In this document: piece by piece, positions 53,667 to 62,142 of the stretch
How the letters are laid out: the number at the start of each line of letters is the position of its first letter
Numbering within the stretch: position 1 is the first letter of the stretch
NCBI RefSeq assembly: GCF_019263705.2
Contig: NZ_JADQDK010000001.1
Coordinates: forward strand, 434,001-498,000
Length of the DNA stretch: 64,000 nucleotides
Source: Pseudonocardia abyssalis
GTDB lineage: Bacteria; Actinomycetota; Actinomycetes; Mycobacteriales; Pseudonocardiaceae
Reading direction: 5' to 3'
Position numbers and translations under genes: made by a program
Notes under the pieces: generated by a model
Told to the model about the DNA's origin: nothing
Seen by the model: the letters and a program-made list of their open reading frames with translations, nothing else
The model's database searches: none

Positions 53667-54754
53667 CCTCGACCGTGCCCCAGGACAACGCGATCTCCGC
53701 GCAGGAGCAGGAGCAGCTCGACGAGCTGTACGCCGCGTTCGACGCCGCCCACATGAAGCCGCTGTGGACCCAGATCGGCGGGCTCATGCCGACCAGCCCG
53801 CGGCCGGACTCGGTGCCGTTCCTGTGGCGCTGGTCCACCCTGCTGCCGCTGGCCGAGCAGGCGGGCGAGCTGGTGCCCGTCGGCCGCGGTGGGGAGCGTC
53901 GCGCGATCGCCCTGGCCAACCCCGGCCTGCCCGGCACCGCCTACGCCACCCCCACGCTGTGGGCGGCCATCCAGTACCTCGGCCCGCGCGAGGAGGCGCC
54001 CGCGCACCGGCACACGCAGACCGCGTTCCGGTTCGTCGTCGAGGGCGAGGGCGTGTGGACCAACGTCGAGGGCGACCCGGTCGCGATGCGCCGCGGCGAC
54101 CTGCTGCTCACCCCGGGAATGCACTTCCACGAGCACCACAACACCACCGACCACCCGATGGCCTGGATCGACGGGCTCGACATCCCGCTGGTCCGCACCA
54201 TCGACGCCGGCTTCTTCGAGTTCGGCCCGGACGTGCTGTCGACGACCGAGACCCCTGCGGTGTCGCGCAACGAGCGGCTGTGGGCCCACCCGGGGCTCAC
54301 CCCCGTCGGGGCGCCGGCGGCGAAGGCGTCGCCGCTGATGGCCTACCGCTGGGAGCACACCGACGCCGCCCTGACCGCGCAGCTCGAACTCGAGCGCGAG
54401 GGGTTCCCCGGCGTCGTCGAGCCCGGGCACGCCGTCGTCCGGTTCACCAACCCGGCCACCGCGGGCGACTGCCTCTCGACGATGCGCTGCGAGATGCACC
54501 GGCTGCGTGCCGCGACGTCGACCGCGCTGACCCGCACCGCCGGATCGTCGGTCTGGCAGGTGTTCTCCGGCTCCGGCGTGGTCACGGTCGGCGACGAGCG
54601 CTACGAGGTCGGCCAGGGCGACCTGTTCTGTGTGCCGTCCTGGGCCGGTCTGGCCTTCGACACCGACTCCGGGCTCGACGCCTTCCGATTCTCCGACGAC
54701 CCCGTCTTCGAGGCCCTCGGCCTCGCCCGCACCGCACGAGAGGACCGTTCGTGA
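53663..54754 (+). CDS. sdgD: Gentisate 1,2-dioxygenase
   Basis: 363 residues from ATG 53663. It is a bicupin: the first cupin has APAHRHTQTAFRFVVEGEGV, whose HxH and later H supply iron, and LTPGMHFHEHHNTTDHPMAW; the second has GSSVWQVFSGSGVVTVGDE and GQGDLFCVPSW. The N-terminal ELYAAFDAAHMKPLWTQIG is typical of the family. It opens gentisate between carboxyl and hydroxyl carbons to maleylpyruvate using Fe(II) and O2. It is the ring-cleavage step of the operon. The gene symbol is by analogy to the Streptomyces salicylate cluster. Confidence 0.92.
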   Translation: MTSTVPQDNAISAQEQEQLDELYAAFDAAHMKPLWTQIGGLMPTSPRPDSVPFLWRWSTLLPLAEQAGELVPVGRGGERRAIALANPGLPGTAYATPTLWAAIQYLGPREEAPAHRHTQTAFRFVVEGEGVWTNVEGDPVAMRRGDLLLTPGMHFHEHHNTTDHPMAWIDGLDIPLVRTIDAGFFEFGPDVLSTTETPAVSRNERLWAHPGLTPVGAPAAKASPLMAYRWEHTDAALTAQLELEREGFPGVVEPGHAVVRFTNPATAGDCLSTMRCEMHRLRAATSTALTRTAGSSVWQVFSGSGVVTVGDERYEVGQGDLFCVPSWAGLAFDTDSGLDAFRFSDDPVFEALGLARTAREDRS

Positions 54755-55566
54755 AGCTCGCGACCATCCGCACCGCCACCGGCACCGCTGCCGTCCGCAT
54801 CGACGACGGCGGCGCCGTCGAGCTGGGAGCCGCCGACCTCGGCGAGTTCCTGGCGAACCCGGACTGGAAGACCGTCGCGGCGGCCGCCGACGGCCCCCGG
54901 CACGACCTGGCCGGCCTCGACTACGCCACCCTGATCCCGCGCCCGGAGAAGGTGTTCTGCGTCGGGCTGAACTACCGCTCGCACATCCTGGAGATGGGCC
55001 GCGACCTGCCGGAGTACCCGGCGCTGTTCGCCAAGTTCGCCCGGGCACTGGTCGGTGCGCACGACCCGGTCGAGATGCCGGCCGGGTCGGAGCAGGTCGA
55101 CTGGGAGGCCGAGCTCGGCGTCGTGATCGGCACCGAGGTCCGGCACGCCACGCCCGAGCAGGCCGCCGCGGCGATCGCCGGATACACCGTGGTCAACGAC
55201 GTCACCGCCCGGGACTTCCAGTACCGGACGATCGAGTGGCTGCAGGGCAAGACCTTCGAGCGCAGCACCCCGGTCGGCCCCTGGCTGGTCGTCGACGAGG
55301 GCACCCCGGGTGAGATCTCCTGCGAGGTCGACGGCGACGTGGTGCAGAAGGCCGACTCCTCCGACCTGGTGTTCTCCGCCGCCGAACTGGTCGCCTACAT
55401 CTCGCAGATCATCACCCTGGTCCCGGGCGACCTCATCGCCACCGGCACCCCGGGCGGGGTCGGGCACAAGCGCAAGCCCCCCCGCTACCTCGCCGAGGGC
55501 TCGGAGCTGGTCACCCGGATCGAGGGCGTCGGCGAGCAGCGCAACACCCTCGTGAAGGGGAACTGA
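54751..55566 (+). CDS. Fumarylpyruvate hydrolase (FAH family)
   Basis: 271 residues from GTG 54751 overlapping the dioxygenase stop. It keeps FCVGLNYRSHILEMGRDLPE, QVDWEAELGVVIG, VVNDVTARDFQYRTI, and GDLIATGTPGGVGHKRK. It is a clear paralogue of the FAH at 335-1162. In this operon it would split fumarylpyruvate to fumarate and pyruvate after isomerisation of maleylpyruvate. Metal ligands are present. No odd features. Confidence 0.9.
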   Translation: MKLATIRTATGTAAVRIDDGGAVELGAADLGEFLANPDWKTVAAAADGPRHDLAGLDYATLIPRPEKVFCVGLNYRSHILEMGRDLPEYPALFAKFARALVGAHDPVEMPAGSEQVDWEAELGVVIGTEVRHATPEQAAAAIAGYTVVNDVTARDFQYRTIEWLQGKTFERSTPVGPWLVVDEGTPGEISCEVDGDVVQKADSSDLVFSAAELVAYISQIITLVPGDLIATGTPGGVGHKRKPPRYLAEGSELVTRIEGVGEQRNTLVKGN

Positions 55567-55569
55567 GGC

Positions 55570-57144
55570 ATGCGCATCGCCGTCGCCGGAGGTGGCCCTG
55601 GTGGGCTGTTCTTCGCCACCCTGATCAAGCGGGCCGACCCGTCGATCGAGGTCACCGTCTTCGAGCGGAACAAGGCCGACGACACCTTCGGCTTCGGCGT
55701 GGTGTTCTCCGACCGGACGCTGGCCGGCATCCACGAGGCCGATCCGGTGCTGCGCCAGGCGCTCACCGAGCACGGCCGGCACTGGGACGACATCGAGGTG
55801 CGGCTCAAGGGGGAGCGGATCCGCTGCGGCGGCAACGGCATGGCGGCGGTCGTGCGCAAGACCCTGCTCGCGCTGATGCAGGCCCGGGCCCGCGACGTCG
55901 GCGCCGACCTGCGGTTCTCCTCGGAGGTCTCCCTCGACGACCTGGCCGGCTACGACCTGGTCGTGGCCGCGGACGGGTCCGGCTCGCGCATCCGGGAGCA
56001 GCTCGACGCCGACCTGGGTGTCGAGGTGGAGACCGCGACGGCGAAGTTCATCTGGTTCGGCACCGACTATCTGTTCGACGGGTTGACGTTCGTGCACGAG
56101 CGCAGCCCCGACGGGGTGTTCGCCGTGCACGGCTACCCGATCTCCGACGCCGTCTCCACGTTCATCGTCGAGACCGACGAGGCGTCCTGGCGCCGGGCCG
56201 GGCTCGACGAGTTCGACGTCACCCAGCCGCCGGGGGCGAGCGACCTGCTCACCAAGGACTACCTGGAGAAGCTCTTCGCCGACCAGATCGACGGGAAGCG
56301 GCTGCTCACCAACAACTCGCGCTGGGGCAACTTCCGCACCCGCCGCACCCGGCGCTGGCACGCGCTGGATCCCCGGCCGGTCGCGCTGCTCGGCGACGCC
56401 GTGCACACCGCGCACTTCTCGGTCGGGTCGGGCACGAAGATGGCGATGGAGGACGCGGTCGCGCTCTCCGCCGCGCTGGCCGCGCACCCGGACGACCTAC
56501 CGGCCGCCCTGGCCGCCTACGAGCAGGCCGCGCAGCCGTCCGTGCGCAAGATCCAGGACTCGGCCCGGCCGAGCCTGGCCTGGTGGGAGCACTTCGGCGA
56601 GTACCACGACGCCTTCGAGCCCTGGCAGTTCGCGTACCACTTCCTCTCCCGCAGCATCACCGACGCGCGGCTGGCGAAGCGCGCCCCCGACTTCGTCGCC
56701 GCCAGCCACGGCGGGTGGGTCGCCGCGCACGGGGCCGAGCCCCTGGAGACCCCGTTCGAGCGGAACGGCTGGACGTCCGCGAGCAGGCTCGTGACCGTCC
56801 GCACGACCGACGGCGTACCCACCGAGGTCGTCGCCGCGGAGGGGTCCCTGCCGCTCGGCGATCCGCGTCCCGGGTCGTGGGGTGCCGTCCTCGCCGCCCC
56901 GGAGGACGAGGCGGGACTGCCGGACGCACTGGCGCGGCTCGCCGCGTGGGGCGGGGAGCCCGTGCTCGTCGCCGTGCACGGCGGCACCGCGCTCACCCGC
57001 ACGCGACTGTGCGAGCAGGCCCGGCTGCACGACGGCCTGCCCGCCCTGCTCGTCGACCCGGACGGCCACGACGACTCCGCACGCGACCGCGCGCTGACGA
57101 CGGTCCTGTCCGGGCGCGCCGACCTCGTGGGGGTGACAGCGTGA
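55570..57144 (+). CDS. sdgC: Salicylyl-CoA 5-hydroxylase-like FAD monooxygenase
   Basis: 524 residues from ATG 55570, three bases after the FAH stop. N-terminal FAD motif VAGGGPGGLFFATLIKR, middle ERNKADDTFGFGVVFSD, and the GD motif GDAVHTAHFSVGSGTKMAME. The RSPDGVFAVHGYPISD and HVQF-type insertion (EYHDAFEPWQFAYHF) match the salicylyl-CoA/anthraniloyl-CoA monooxygenase group rather than free-acid hydroxylases. It would 5-hydroxylate salicylyl-CoA to gentisyl-CoA. The last 120 residues form a thioredoxin-like or reductase-like tail of unknown use. The symbol is by analogy. Confidence 0.85.
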   Translation: MRIAVAGGGPGGLFFATLIKRADPSIEVTVFERNKADDTFGFGVVFSDRTLAGIHEADPVLRQALTEHGRHWDDIEVRLKGERIRCGGNGMAAVVRKTLLALMQARARDVGADLRFSSEVSLDDLAGYDLVVAADGSGSRIREQLDADLGVEVETATAKFIWFGTDYLFDGLTFVHERSPDGVFAVHGYPISDAVSTFIVETDEASWRRAGLDEFDVTQPPGASDLLTKDYLEKLFADQIDGKRLLTNNSRWGNFRTRRTRRWHALDPRPVALLGDAVHTAHFSVGSGTKMAMEDAVALSAALAAHPDDLPAALAAYEQAAQPSVRKIQDSARPSLAWWEHFGEYHDAFEPWQFAYHFLSRSITDARLAKRAPDFVAASHGGWVAAHGAEPLETPFERNGWTSASRLVTVRTTDGVPTEVVAAEGSLPLGDPRPGSWGAVLAAPEDEAGLPDALARLAAWGGEPVLVAVHGGTALTRTRLCEQARLHDGLPALLVDPDGHDDSARDRALTTVLSGRADLVGVTA

Positions 57145-57217
57145 CCGAGCTTGCGAGGTCACCGTTCAGCACAGCTCCGTCGGGCAGGTCGGCGACGAGC
57201 GCCAGCGAGGAGTCGAC

Positions 57218-59311
57218 ATGACCACCACCGTCCCGCGCGCCGCGACCGGGCTGTCGGCGCTCTTCGCGCCGCGCGGCATCGCCGTCGTCGGTGCCTCCCG
57301 CAAACCGGGCAAGCTCGGCGCGGCACTGGCCCGCTCGCTGAGCGGCTTCGCCGCGGCCGGGGGCCACCTGGCGCTGGTCAACGGCCGCGACGACACGATG
57401 CACCCCTCCGTCACGGCCGCCGCGCAGGCGGGCCCGGTCGATCTCGCCATGATCTGCGTGCCCGCCGCCGCCTGCGCCGAGGTCCTCGCCGACGCCGCAC
57501 GCGCCGGCGCGGGTGCGGCGGTCATCTGCGGAGGGGGCTTCGCCGAGGCGGGTGGCCCCGGCGTCGACTTCCAGGACGCCGTGGCCGCGGTCGTCGCCGA
57601 CACCGGTATCCGGCTGCTGGGCCCCAACACCAGCGGGTTCCTCGCCCCGCACGCCGGCGTCACGGCCAGCTTCGTGCCCGGCGTGGCCCAGGTCCGCCCC
57701 GGGCGGGTCGCGGTCGTCGCGGCCAGCGGCGGGGTCAACCACGCACTGGCGTTCCTGCTCACCGAGGCCGGGCACGGGATCAGCCTCGCGGTCGGGATCG
57801 GGAACGGCGTCGACGTGTCGGCCCCCGACGTGCTCGACCACCTCGTCACCGACCCGGACACCGGTGCCGTCGCCCTGCACGTGGAGTCGGTCGCCGACGG
57901 CCCCCGGCTCGTCGCGGCGGTGCGGCGTCTCACCGCCCGCACGCCCGTCGTCGCGCTCGTCGTCGGGCAGCACGACATCGGTGCGTTCGCCGCGTCGCAC
58001 ACCGGGGCGCTCGCCACCTCGTGGCGCACCACCCGGGCCGCGCTGGCCCAGGCCGGTGCCGTGCTGGTCGACGACGAGCGCGAGCTCGTCGACGCCGTCG
58101 GCGCCCTGTCGGTCGCCCGCACGCGGCCCGGCGCCGATCCCGGCGTCGGGGTCGTCACGGCGCAGGCCGGGCCCGGGCTGCTGCTGCTCGACGACCTGCG
58201 CGGGCGGCGCGCCCGCGTGCCGGAGCTGACCGGGGCGACCCAGGCCACGCTGGGGACCCTGCTCCCGCCGCTGACCTACCAGGCCAACCCCGTCGACACC
58301 GGCCGGCCGGGCCCCGAGCTCGGGCAGGTCTTCCACACCGTCGCCTCGGACCCGCAGGTCGACCTGGTCGCCGGGTACGCGCTGCACGAACCCGACGCGG
58401 TCGACCTCGTCGCGGCCGCGCAGGAGGGCCGGGTGCCCGGCGTCCCGGTGGTCCTCGGCGTGGGCGGGACCGGGGACGCCGTCGTCGCATCACGGCGGGC
58501 CCTGCTCGACGCCGGGATCGCCGTCGCCTCCGAGCCGCGTGGCGTGGCGGCCGCGGTCGGAGCGCTGCTGGCCGACGCCCGCGCGCAGGCGCGCCCGGTG
58601 GCCGCCGGACCCGCGCAGCAGGTGCCCACGGGGATCAGCGGCGCGCACGACGAGGACCAGGCCAAGACCCTGCTGGATCGCCTCGGCATCGCCACCCCGC
58701 CGCGGCGGGTCTGCGCCGACCGCGCCGCGGCCCACGCCGCACTCGCCGAGCTCGGTGGCCCGGTCGCCGTGAAGATCCTCGACGCCGCGATCCTGCACAA
58801 GACCGAGATCGGCGGCGTCCACCTCGGCATCACCGAGGCCCCCGCGCTCGACGCGGCACTGGACCGGCTCGACGCCATCGGTGCCGACCGCTACCTCGTC
58901 GAGAAGATGGCGCCGTCCGGCGTCGACCTGGTTCTCGGCGCCCGGCGCGACCCGGTGTTCGGGCCGATCCTGCTACTCGGGCTCGGCGGAACCACGGCCG
59001 AGGCGCTGGCCGACGTCGCCATCCGGCTGGCCCCGCTCGACACGGGGGAGGCGGCCGGTATGCCGGGCGACCTGGCCGGACGGGCGCTGCTCGACGGCTG
59101 GCGCGGCGGACCCGTCCTCGCCCCGGCCGACCTCGGGTCGGTCGTCGCCCGGCTCGGTGACCTGCTCGTGGCCAACCCCGGCCTCGACGAGGTCGAGATC
59201 AACCCGCTCCGCCTGACCGCCGACGGTCTCGTCGCCCTCGACGCCGTCGTCGTTCCGGCGCCCGCCCTTCCCGTGTCCCAGGAGGCCGATGATGCCCACC
59301 CCAATCAGTGA
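57218..59311 (+). CDS. NDP-forming acyl-CoA synthetase (acetate-CoA ligase type)
   Basis: 697 residues from ATG 57218, with GAGGAG upstream. Domain order: CoA-binding (LFAPRGIAVVGASRKPGKLG), succinyl-CoA ligase-like (with the phosphohistidine region AASHTGALATSW), and a C-terminal ATP-grasp (EDQAKTLLDRLGIATPPRR, MAPSGVDLVLGARRDPVFGP). This fused chain converts acid, CoA and ATP to acyl-CoA, ADP and Pi, or the reverse. Within the salicylate operon it is a candidate for salicylyl-CoA formation, perhaps as the counterpart of SdgB. An AMP-ligase overlaps its end, so two different activation chemistries sit side by side. Confidence 0.85.
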   Translation: MTTTVPRAATGLSALFAPRGIAVVGASRKPGKLGAALARSLSGFAAAGGHLALVNGRDDTMHPSVTAAAQAGPVDLAMICVPAAACAEVLADAARAGAGAAVICGGGFAEAGGPGVDFQDAVAAVVADTGIRLLGPNTSGFLAPHAGVTASFVPGVAQVRPGRVAVVAASGGVNHALAFLLTEAGHGISLAVGIGNGVDVSAPDVLDHLVTDPDTGAVALHVESVADGPRLVAAVRRLTARTPVVALVVGQHDIGAFAASHTGALATSWRTTRAALAQAGAVLVDDERELVDAVGALSVARTRPGADPGVGVVTAQAGPGLLLLDDLRGRRARVPELTGATQATLGTLLPPLTYQANPVDTGRPGPELGQVFHTVASDPQVDLVAGYALHEPDAVDLVAAAQEGRVPGVPVVLGVGGTGDAVVASRRALLDAGIAVASEPRGVAAAVGALLADARAQARPVAAGPAQQVPTGISGAHDEDQAKTLLDRLGIATPPRRVCADRAAAHAALAELGGPVAVKILDAAILHKTEIGGVHLGITEAPALDAALDRLDAIGADRYLVEKMAPSGVDLVLGARRDPVFGPILLLGLGGTTAEALADVAIRLAPLDTGEAAGMPGDLAGRALLDGWRGGPVLAPADLGSVVARLGDLLVANPGLDEVEINPLRLTADGLVALDAVVVPAPALPVSQEADDAHPNQ

Positions 59312-60956
59312 CCACACCGTGGCATGGCCGCCCGCCGTCGCGGAGGACTACCGCGCGAAGGGGTACTGGGCCGGGTCGACGCTGAGCGCACTGCTGCGCG
59401 AGGTGGCCGACCGCACTCCCGACGCGCCCGCGCTGGTCGACGCCGCGGACGGGGTGCGCCTGACCCACCGCGAGCTCGCCGACCGGGCCGACGCCGCTGC
59501 CGCGCGGCTGCTCGACCTCGGTCTGTCGCGGGGCGACCGGATCGTCGTGCAGCTCGGCAACGGCTGGGAGTTCGTCGTACTGACGCTCGCCTGCCTGCGC
59601 ACCGGGATCGTGCCGGTCATGGCGCTGCCCGCGCACCGCCGCACCGAGCTCGCCTACCTCGCCCGGCACGCCGAGGCGACCGCCATCGCCGTCCCCGACC
59701 GGATGCGGGACTTCGACCACCAGGCGCTGGCCCACGAGCTCGCCGACGACGTCCAGGAGATCACCGGCGGCCCGTGGCACGTCCTGGTCGCCGGCCCGGA
59801 CGTGGCGCCCGGCAGCGTCGACCTGCGCGCGCTGTGTGCCCCCGGTCCCGCGACCGACGCCGCCGGCCCGGACAGTGGTGATGTCGCGGTCTTCCTGCTC
59901 TCCGGCGGCACGACCGGGCTGCCGAAGCTGATCGCGCGCACCCACGACGACTACGCCTACAACGCGCGCCGCAGCGCCGAGATGGCCGCGCTCGACGCGA
60001 CGTCGGTGTACCTGGTGAGCCTGCCCGCCGGGCACAACTTCCCGCTGGCCTGCCCCGGCATCCTCGGGGTCCTCCTGGTCGGTGGCTCGGTCGTCACGCT
60101 GCCCTCGCCCGAGCCGGTGCGGGCCTTCGCGACGATCGCCGCGGAGGGCGTCACCCACACCGCGGTCGTCCCCGCGGTGGCGGGTCGCTGGCTCGACCAC
60201 GCGGCCGAGCACGGCGCGGGCGAGCTCACCACGCTCGCGGTGCTGCAGGTCGGCGGTGCCCGGCTCGCCGACGAGCTGGCCCGCAAGGTCGCACCGGCGC
60301 TCGGATGCACGCTGCAGCAGGTGTTCGGGATGGCCGAGGGGCTGCTCAACTTCACCCGCCTCGACGACCCCGACGACGTCGTCTGCACCACCCAGGGCCG
60401 CCCGATGTGCCCGGACGACGAGGTCCGGCTCGTCGACGAGCTCGACCACGACGTCCCCGACGGCGAGCCGGGATCCCTGCTCACCCGCGGCCCGTACACC
60501 CCCCGCGGCTACTACAAGGCGGCCGAGCAGAACGCCCGCGCGTTCACCGACGACGGCTGGTACCGCTCCGGTGACATCTGCCGGCAGACCCCCGACGGGA
60601 ACCTGGTCGTCGAGGGCCGCGACAAGGACATGATCAACCGCGGCGGGGAGAAGATCTCGGCCGAGGAGGTCGAGAACCTCGTCTACCAGCTGCAGTCGGT
60701 CGCGCAGGTGGCCGCGGTGGCCATGCCGGATCCGCAGCTGGGGGAGCGGGTCTGCCTCTACGTGGTGCCGCGGCCGGGTGCGACCGTGACCCTGGAGGAG
60801 ATCCGCGAGGCGATGGACGCGATCGGTGTCGCCCGCTTCAAGCTGCCCGAGCACCTCGTCCTGGTCGACGAACTCGCCGCCACCAAGGTCGGGAAGATCG
60901 ACAAGAAGGCCCTGCGCGCCGACATCGCCGACCGGCTCAGCGGGACACCGGCGTGA
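59289..60956 (+). CDS. sdgA: Salicylate/dihydroxybenzoate-AMP ligase-like
   Basis: 555 residues from ATG 59289 with CAGGAGG upstream; it overlaps the acyl-CoA synthetase by 23 bases. ANL-superfamily motifs: SGGTTGLPKLIARTHDD (A3), QQVFGMAEGLLNFTRLDD (A5), GWYRSGDICRQ (A7/A8) and KVGKIDKKALRA with the catalytic lysine (A10). The GMAEGL-NFTR motif is typical of EntE/DhbE-type adenylating enzymes for salicylate and 2,3-dihydroxybenzoate. In the Streptomyces pathway SdgA makes salicylyl-AMP, which is then moved to CoA. That role fits here. Confidence 0.87.
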   Translation: MMPTPISDHTVAWPPAVAEDYRAKGYWAGSTLSALLREVADRTPDAPALVDAADGVRLTHRELADRADAAAARLLDLGLSRGDRIVVQLGNGWEFVVLTLACLRTGIVPVMALPAHRRTELAYLARHAEATAIAVPDRMRDFDHQALAHELADDVQEITGGPWHVLVAGPDVAPGSVDLRALCAPGPATDAAGPDSGDVAVFLLSGGTTGLPKLIARTHDDYAYNARRSAEMAALDATSVYLVSLPAGHNFPLACPGILGVLLVGGSVVTLPSPEPVRAFATIAAEGVTHTAVVPAVAGRWLDHAAEHGAGELTTLAVLQVGGARLADELARKVAPALGCTLQQVFGMAEGLLNFTRLDDPDDVVCTTQGRPMCPDDEVRLVDELDHDVPDGEPGSLLTRGPYTPRGYYKAAEQNARAFTDDGWYRSGDICRQTPDGNLVVEGRDKDMINRGGEKISAEEVENLVYQLQSVAQVAAVAMPDPQLGERVCLYVVPRPGATVTLEEIREAMDAIGVARFKLPEHLVLVDELAATKVGKIDKKALRADIADRLSGTPA

Positions 60957-61648
60957 GCGCCCGGCACGACACGACGGTGACGCTGCCCTGGATGCGGGAG
61001 GGCACGGCGCACCTGCTGGGGATCGTCGGGAAGCTGGGCGACGAGGAGTTCGCCGAGCCCAGCGCGCTGCCCGGCTGGACCCGCGGCCACGTCGTCGGGC
61101 ACGTCGCCCGCAACGCCGAGGCGCTGCACCGGCTCACGGTCTGGGCCGCGACGGGCGAGGAGACCCCGATGTACGCCGACCGCGAGCAGCGGGCCGCGGA
61201 GATCGAGCGATCGTCGGCACTCCCTCCGCCCACCCTCCGCGAGGACCTCGCCCGCACGGCGGAGGTCCTCGACGGAGCGTTGTCCGCGCTCACCCCGGAG
61301 CAGTGGCAGGCGCAGGTCCGCAGTGCGCTGGGCCGGGCCATCCCGGCGGCGGAGGTGCCGTGGATGCGGATCCGGGAGGTGTGGCTGCACGCCGTGGACC
61401 TCGGCGGCGGCCTCGGCGACCTGCCCCACGGCGTCGTCGACCTCCTGCTCGACGACGTCACGGCCGCCCTGTCGGGCCGGGACGGGTGCCCGGCGCTGGA
61501 CCTCGTCGCGGTCGACCGGGACCGGGCGTGGCGGTTGGGCGAGGCGCCGCCCACCGCGACGGTGACCGCCACCGCGGCGGACCTCGCGGGCTGGGTCACC
61601 GGACGGATCGCCGACGGTTCCCGGCCCGCGCTGCCGCGCTGGCTCTGA
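60953..61648 (+). CDS. Mycothiol-dependent maleylpyruvate isomerase
   Basis: 231 residues from GTG 60953 overlapping the AMP-ligase stop. DinB-like bundle: GTAHLLGIVGKLGDEEFAEP, GWTRGHVVGHVARNAEALHR (His ligand), and the ExxxH pair in RIREVWLHAVDLGGGL. The C-terminal SCP2-like strands end in PRWL. It would isomerise maleylpyruvate to fumarylpyruvate with mycothiol. It is a paralogue of 1159-1872. It is the last intact gene of the operon. Confidence 0.9.
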   Translation: MSARHDTTVTLPWMREGTAHLLGIVGKLGDEEFAEPSALPGWTRGHVVGHVARNAEALHRLTVWAATGEETPMYADREQRAAEIERSSALPPPTLREDLARTAEVLDGALSALTPEQWQAQVRSALGRAIPAAEVPWMRIREVWLHAVDLGGGLGDLPHGVVDLLLDDVTAALSGRDGCPALDLVAVDRDRAWRLGEAPPTATVTATAADLAGWVTGRIADGSRPALPRWL

Positions 61649-61650
61649 CG

Positions 61651-61830
61651 CAGGCGTTCTCCAGCCACGTGTTCGAGCCCGGCGGCAACCGCGTCGAGCC
61701 GTTCTCCGGCGGCTACCCGATCCACGGCCCGGACCGGCGGCCGATCAGCTGGGACGGCGCGAACATCGAGAAGGTCATCGTCTGGTTCGGCGGGCAGCTG
61801 CCGGACAGCTTCCCCGCCGTCGCCACCTGA
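61651..61830 (+). pseudogene. C-terminal remnant of a catechol 2,3-dioxygenase (VOC family)
   Basis: After the isomerase stop a different frame reads SHVFEPGGNRVEPFSGGYPI and then EKVIVWFGGQLPDSFPAV to a stop at 61830. This is the usual C-terminus of an XylE-like extradiol dioxygenase; the metal-binding and N-terminal parts are absent. It suggests that an earlier extradiol gene was deleted when the gentisate operon was joined here. Confidence 0.7.
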
Positions 61831-61996
61831 GGAGCCCCTACCGGTCCGCGAGCACGGCGGGGTCCGGCTGCTGCGCCCGCTCGCCCGCCGGGGTGTCCCT
61901 CCAGCGCCCGGCCTGCCGGGGTCGTGCAGCTCACGCGGATCGGTGACGGACGTCTGCCCGGGGTGGTCCTTCCAGAGGTGGAACGCGCGTCAGGAA

Positions 61997-62010
61997 TCCG
62001 CATATGCGGA
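61997..62010. promoter_or_regulatory. 14-bp perfect palindrome upstream of the GMC oxidoreductase
   Basis: TCCGCATATGCGGA is a perfect palindrome 133 bases before the GMC start. The size and sequence resemble IclR- or GntR-type operators. No regulator gene is adjacent in the window. The region 61831-62142 otherwise has no gene; it contains an AT-rich patch near 62050-62090 that may hold the promoter. Confidence 0.5.
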
Positions 62011-62142
62011 ACAGGCGGGTAGGGCTGTCGGCAGGGGGGGCGTAGCAATGTTTCATAACGTAGACGCTCGTCAAGATCACGTTGTACCTTTCGGGTTGGT
62101 GCCGGTGTCATCGAGGACGCCGACCGTGATCGAGGGCGGAAC

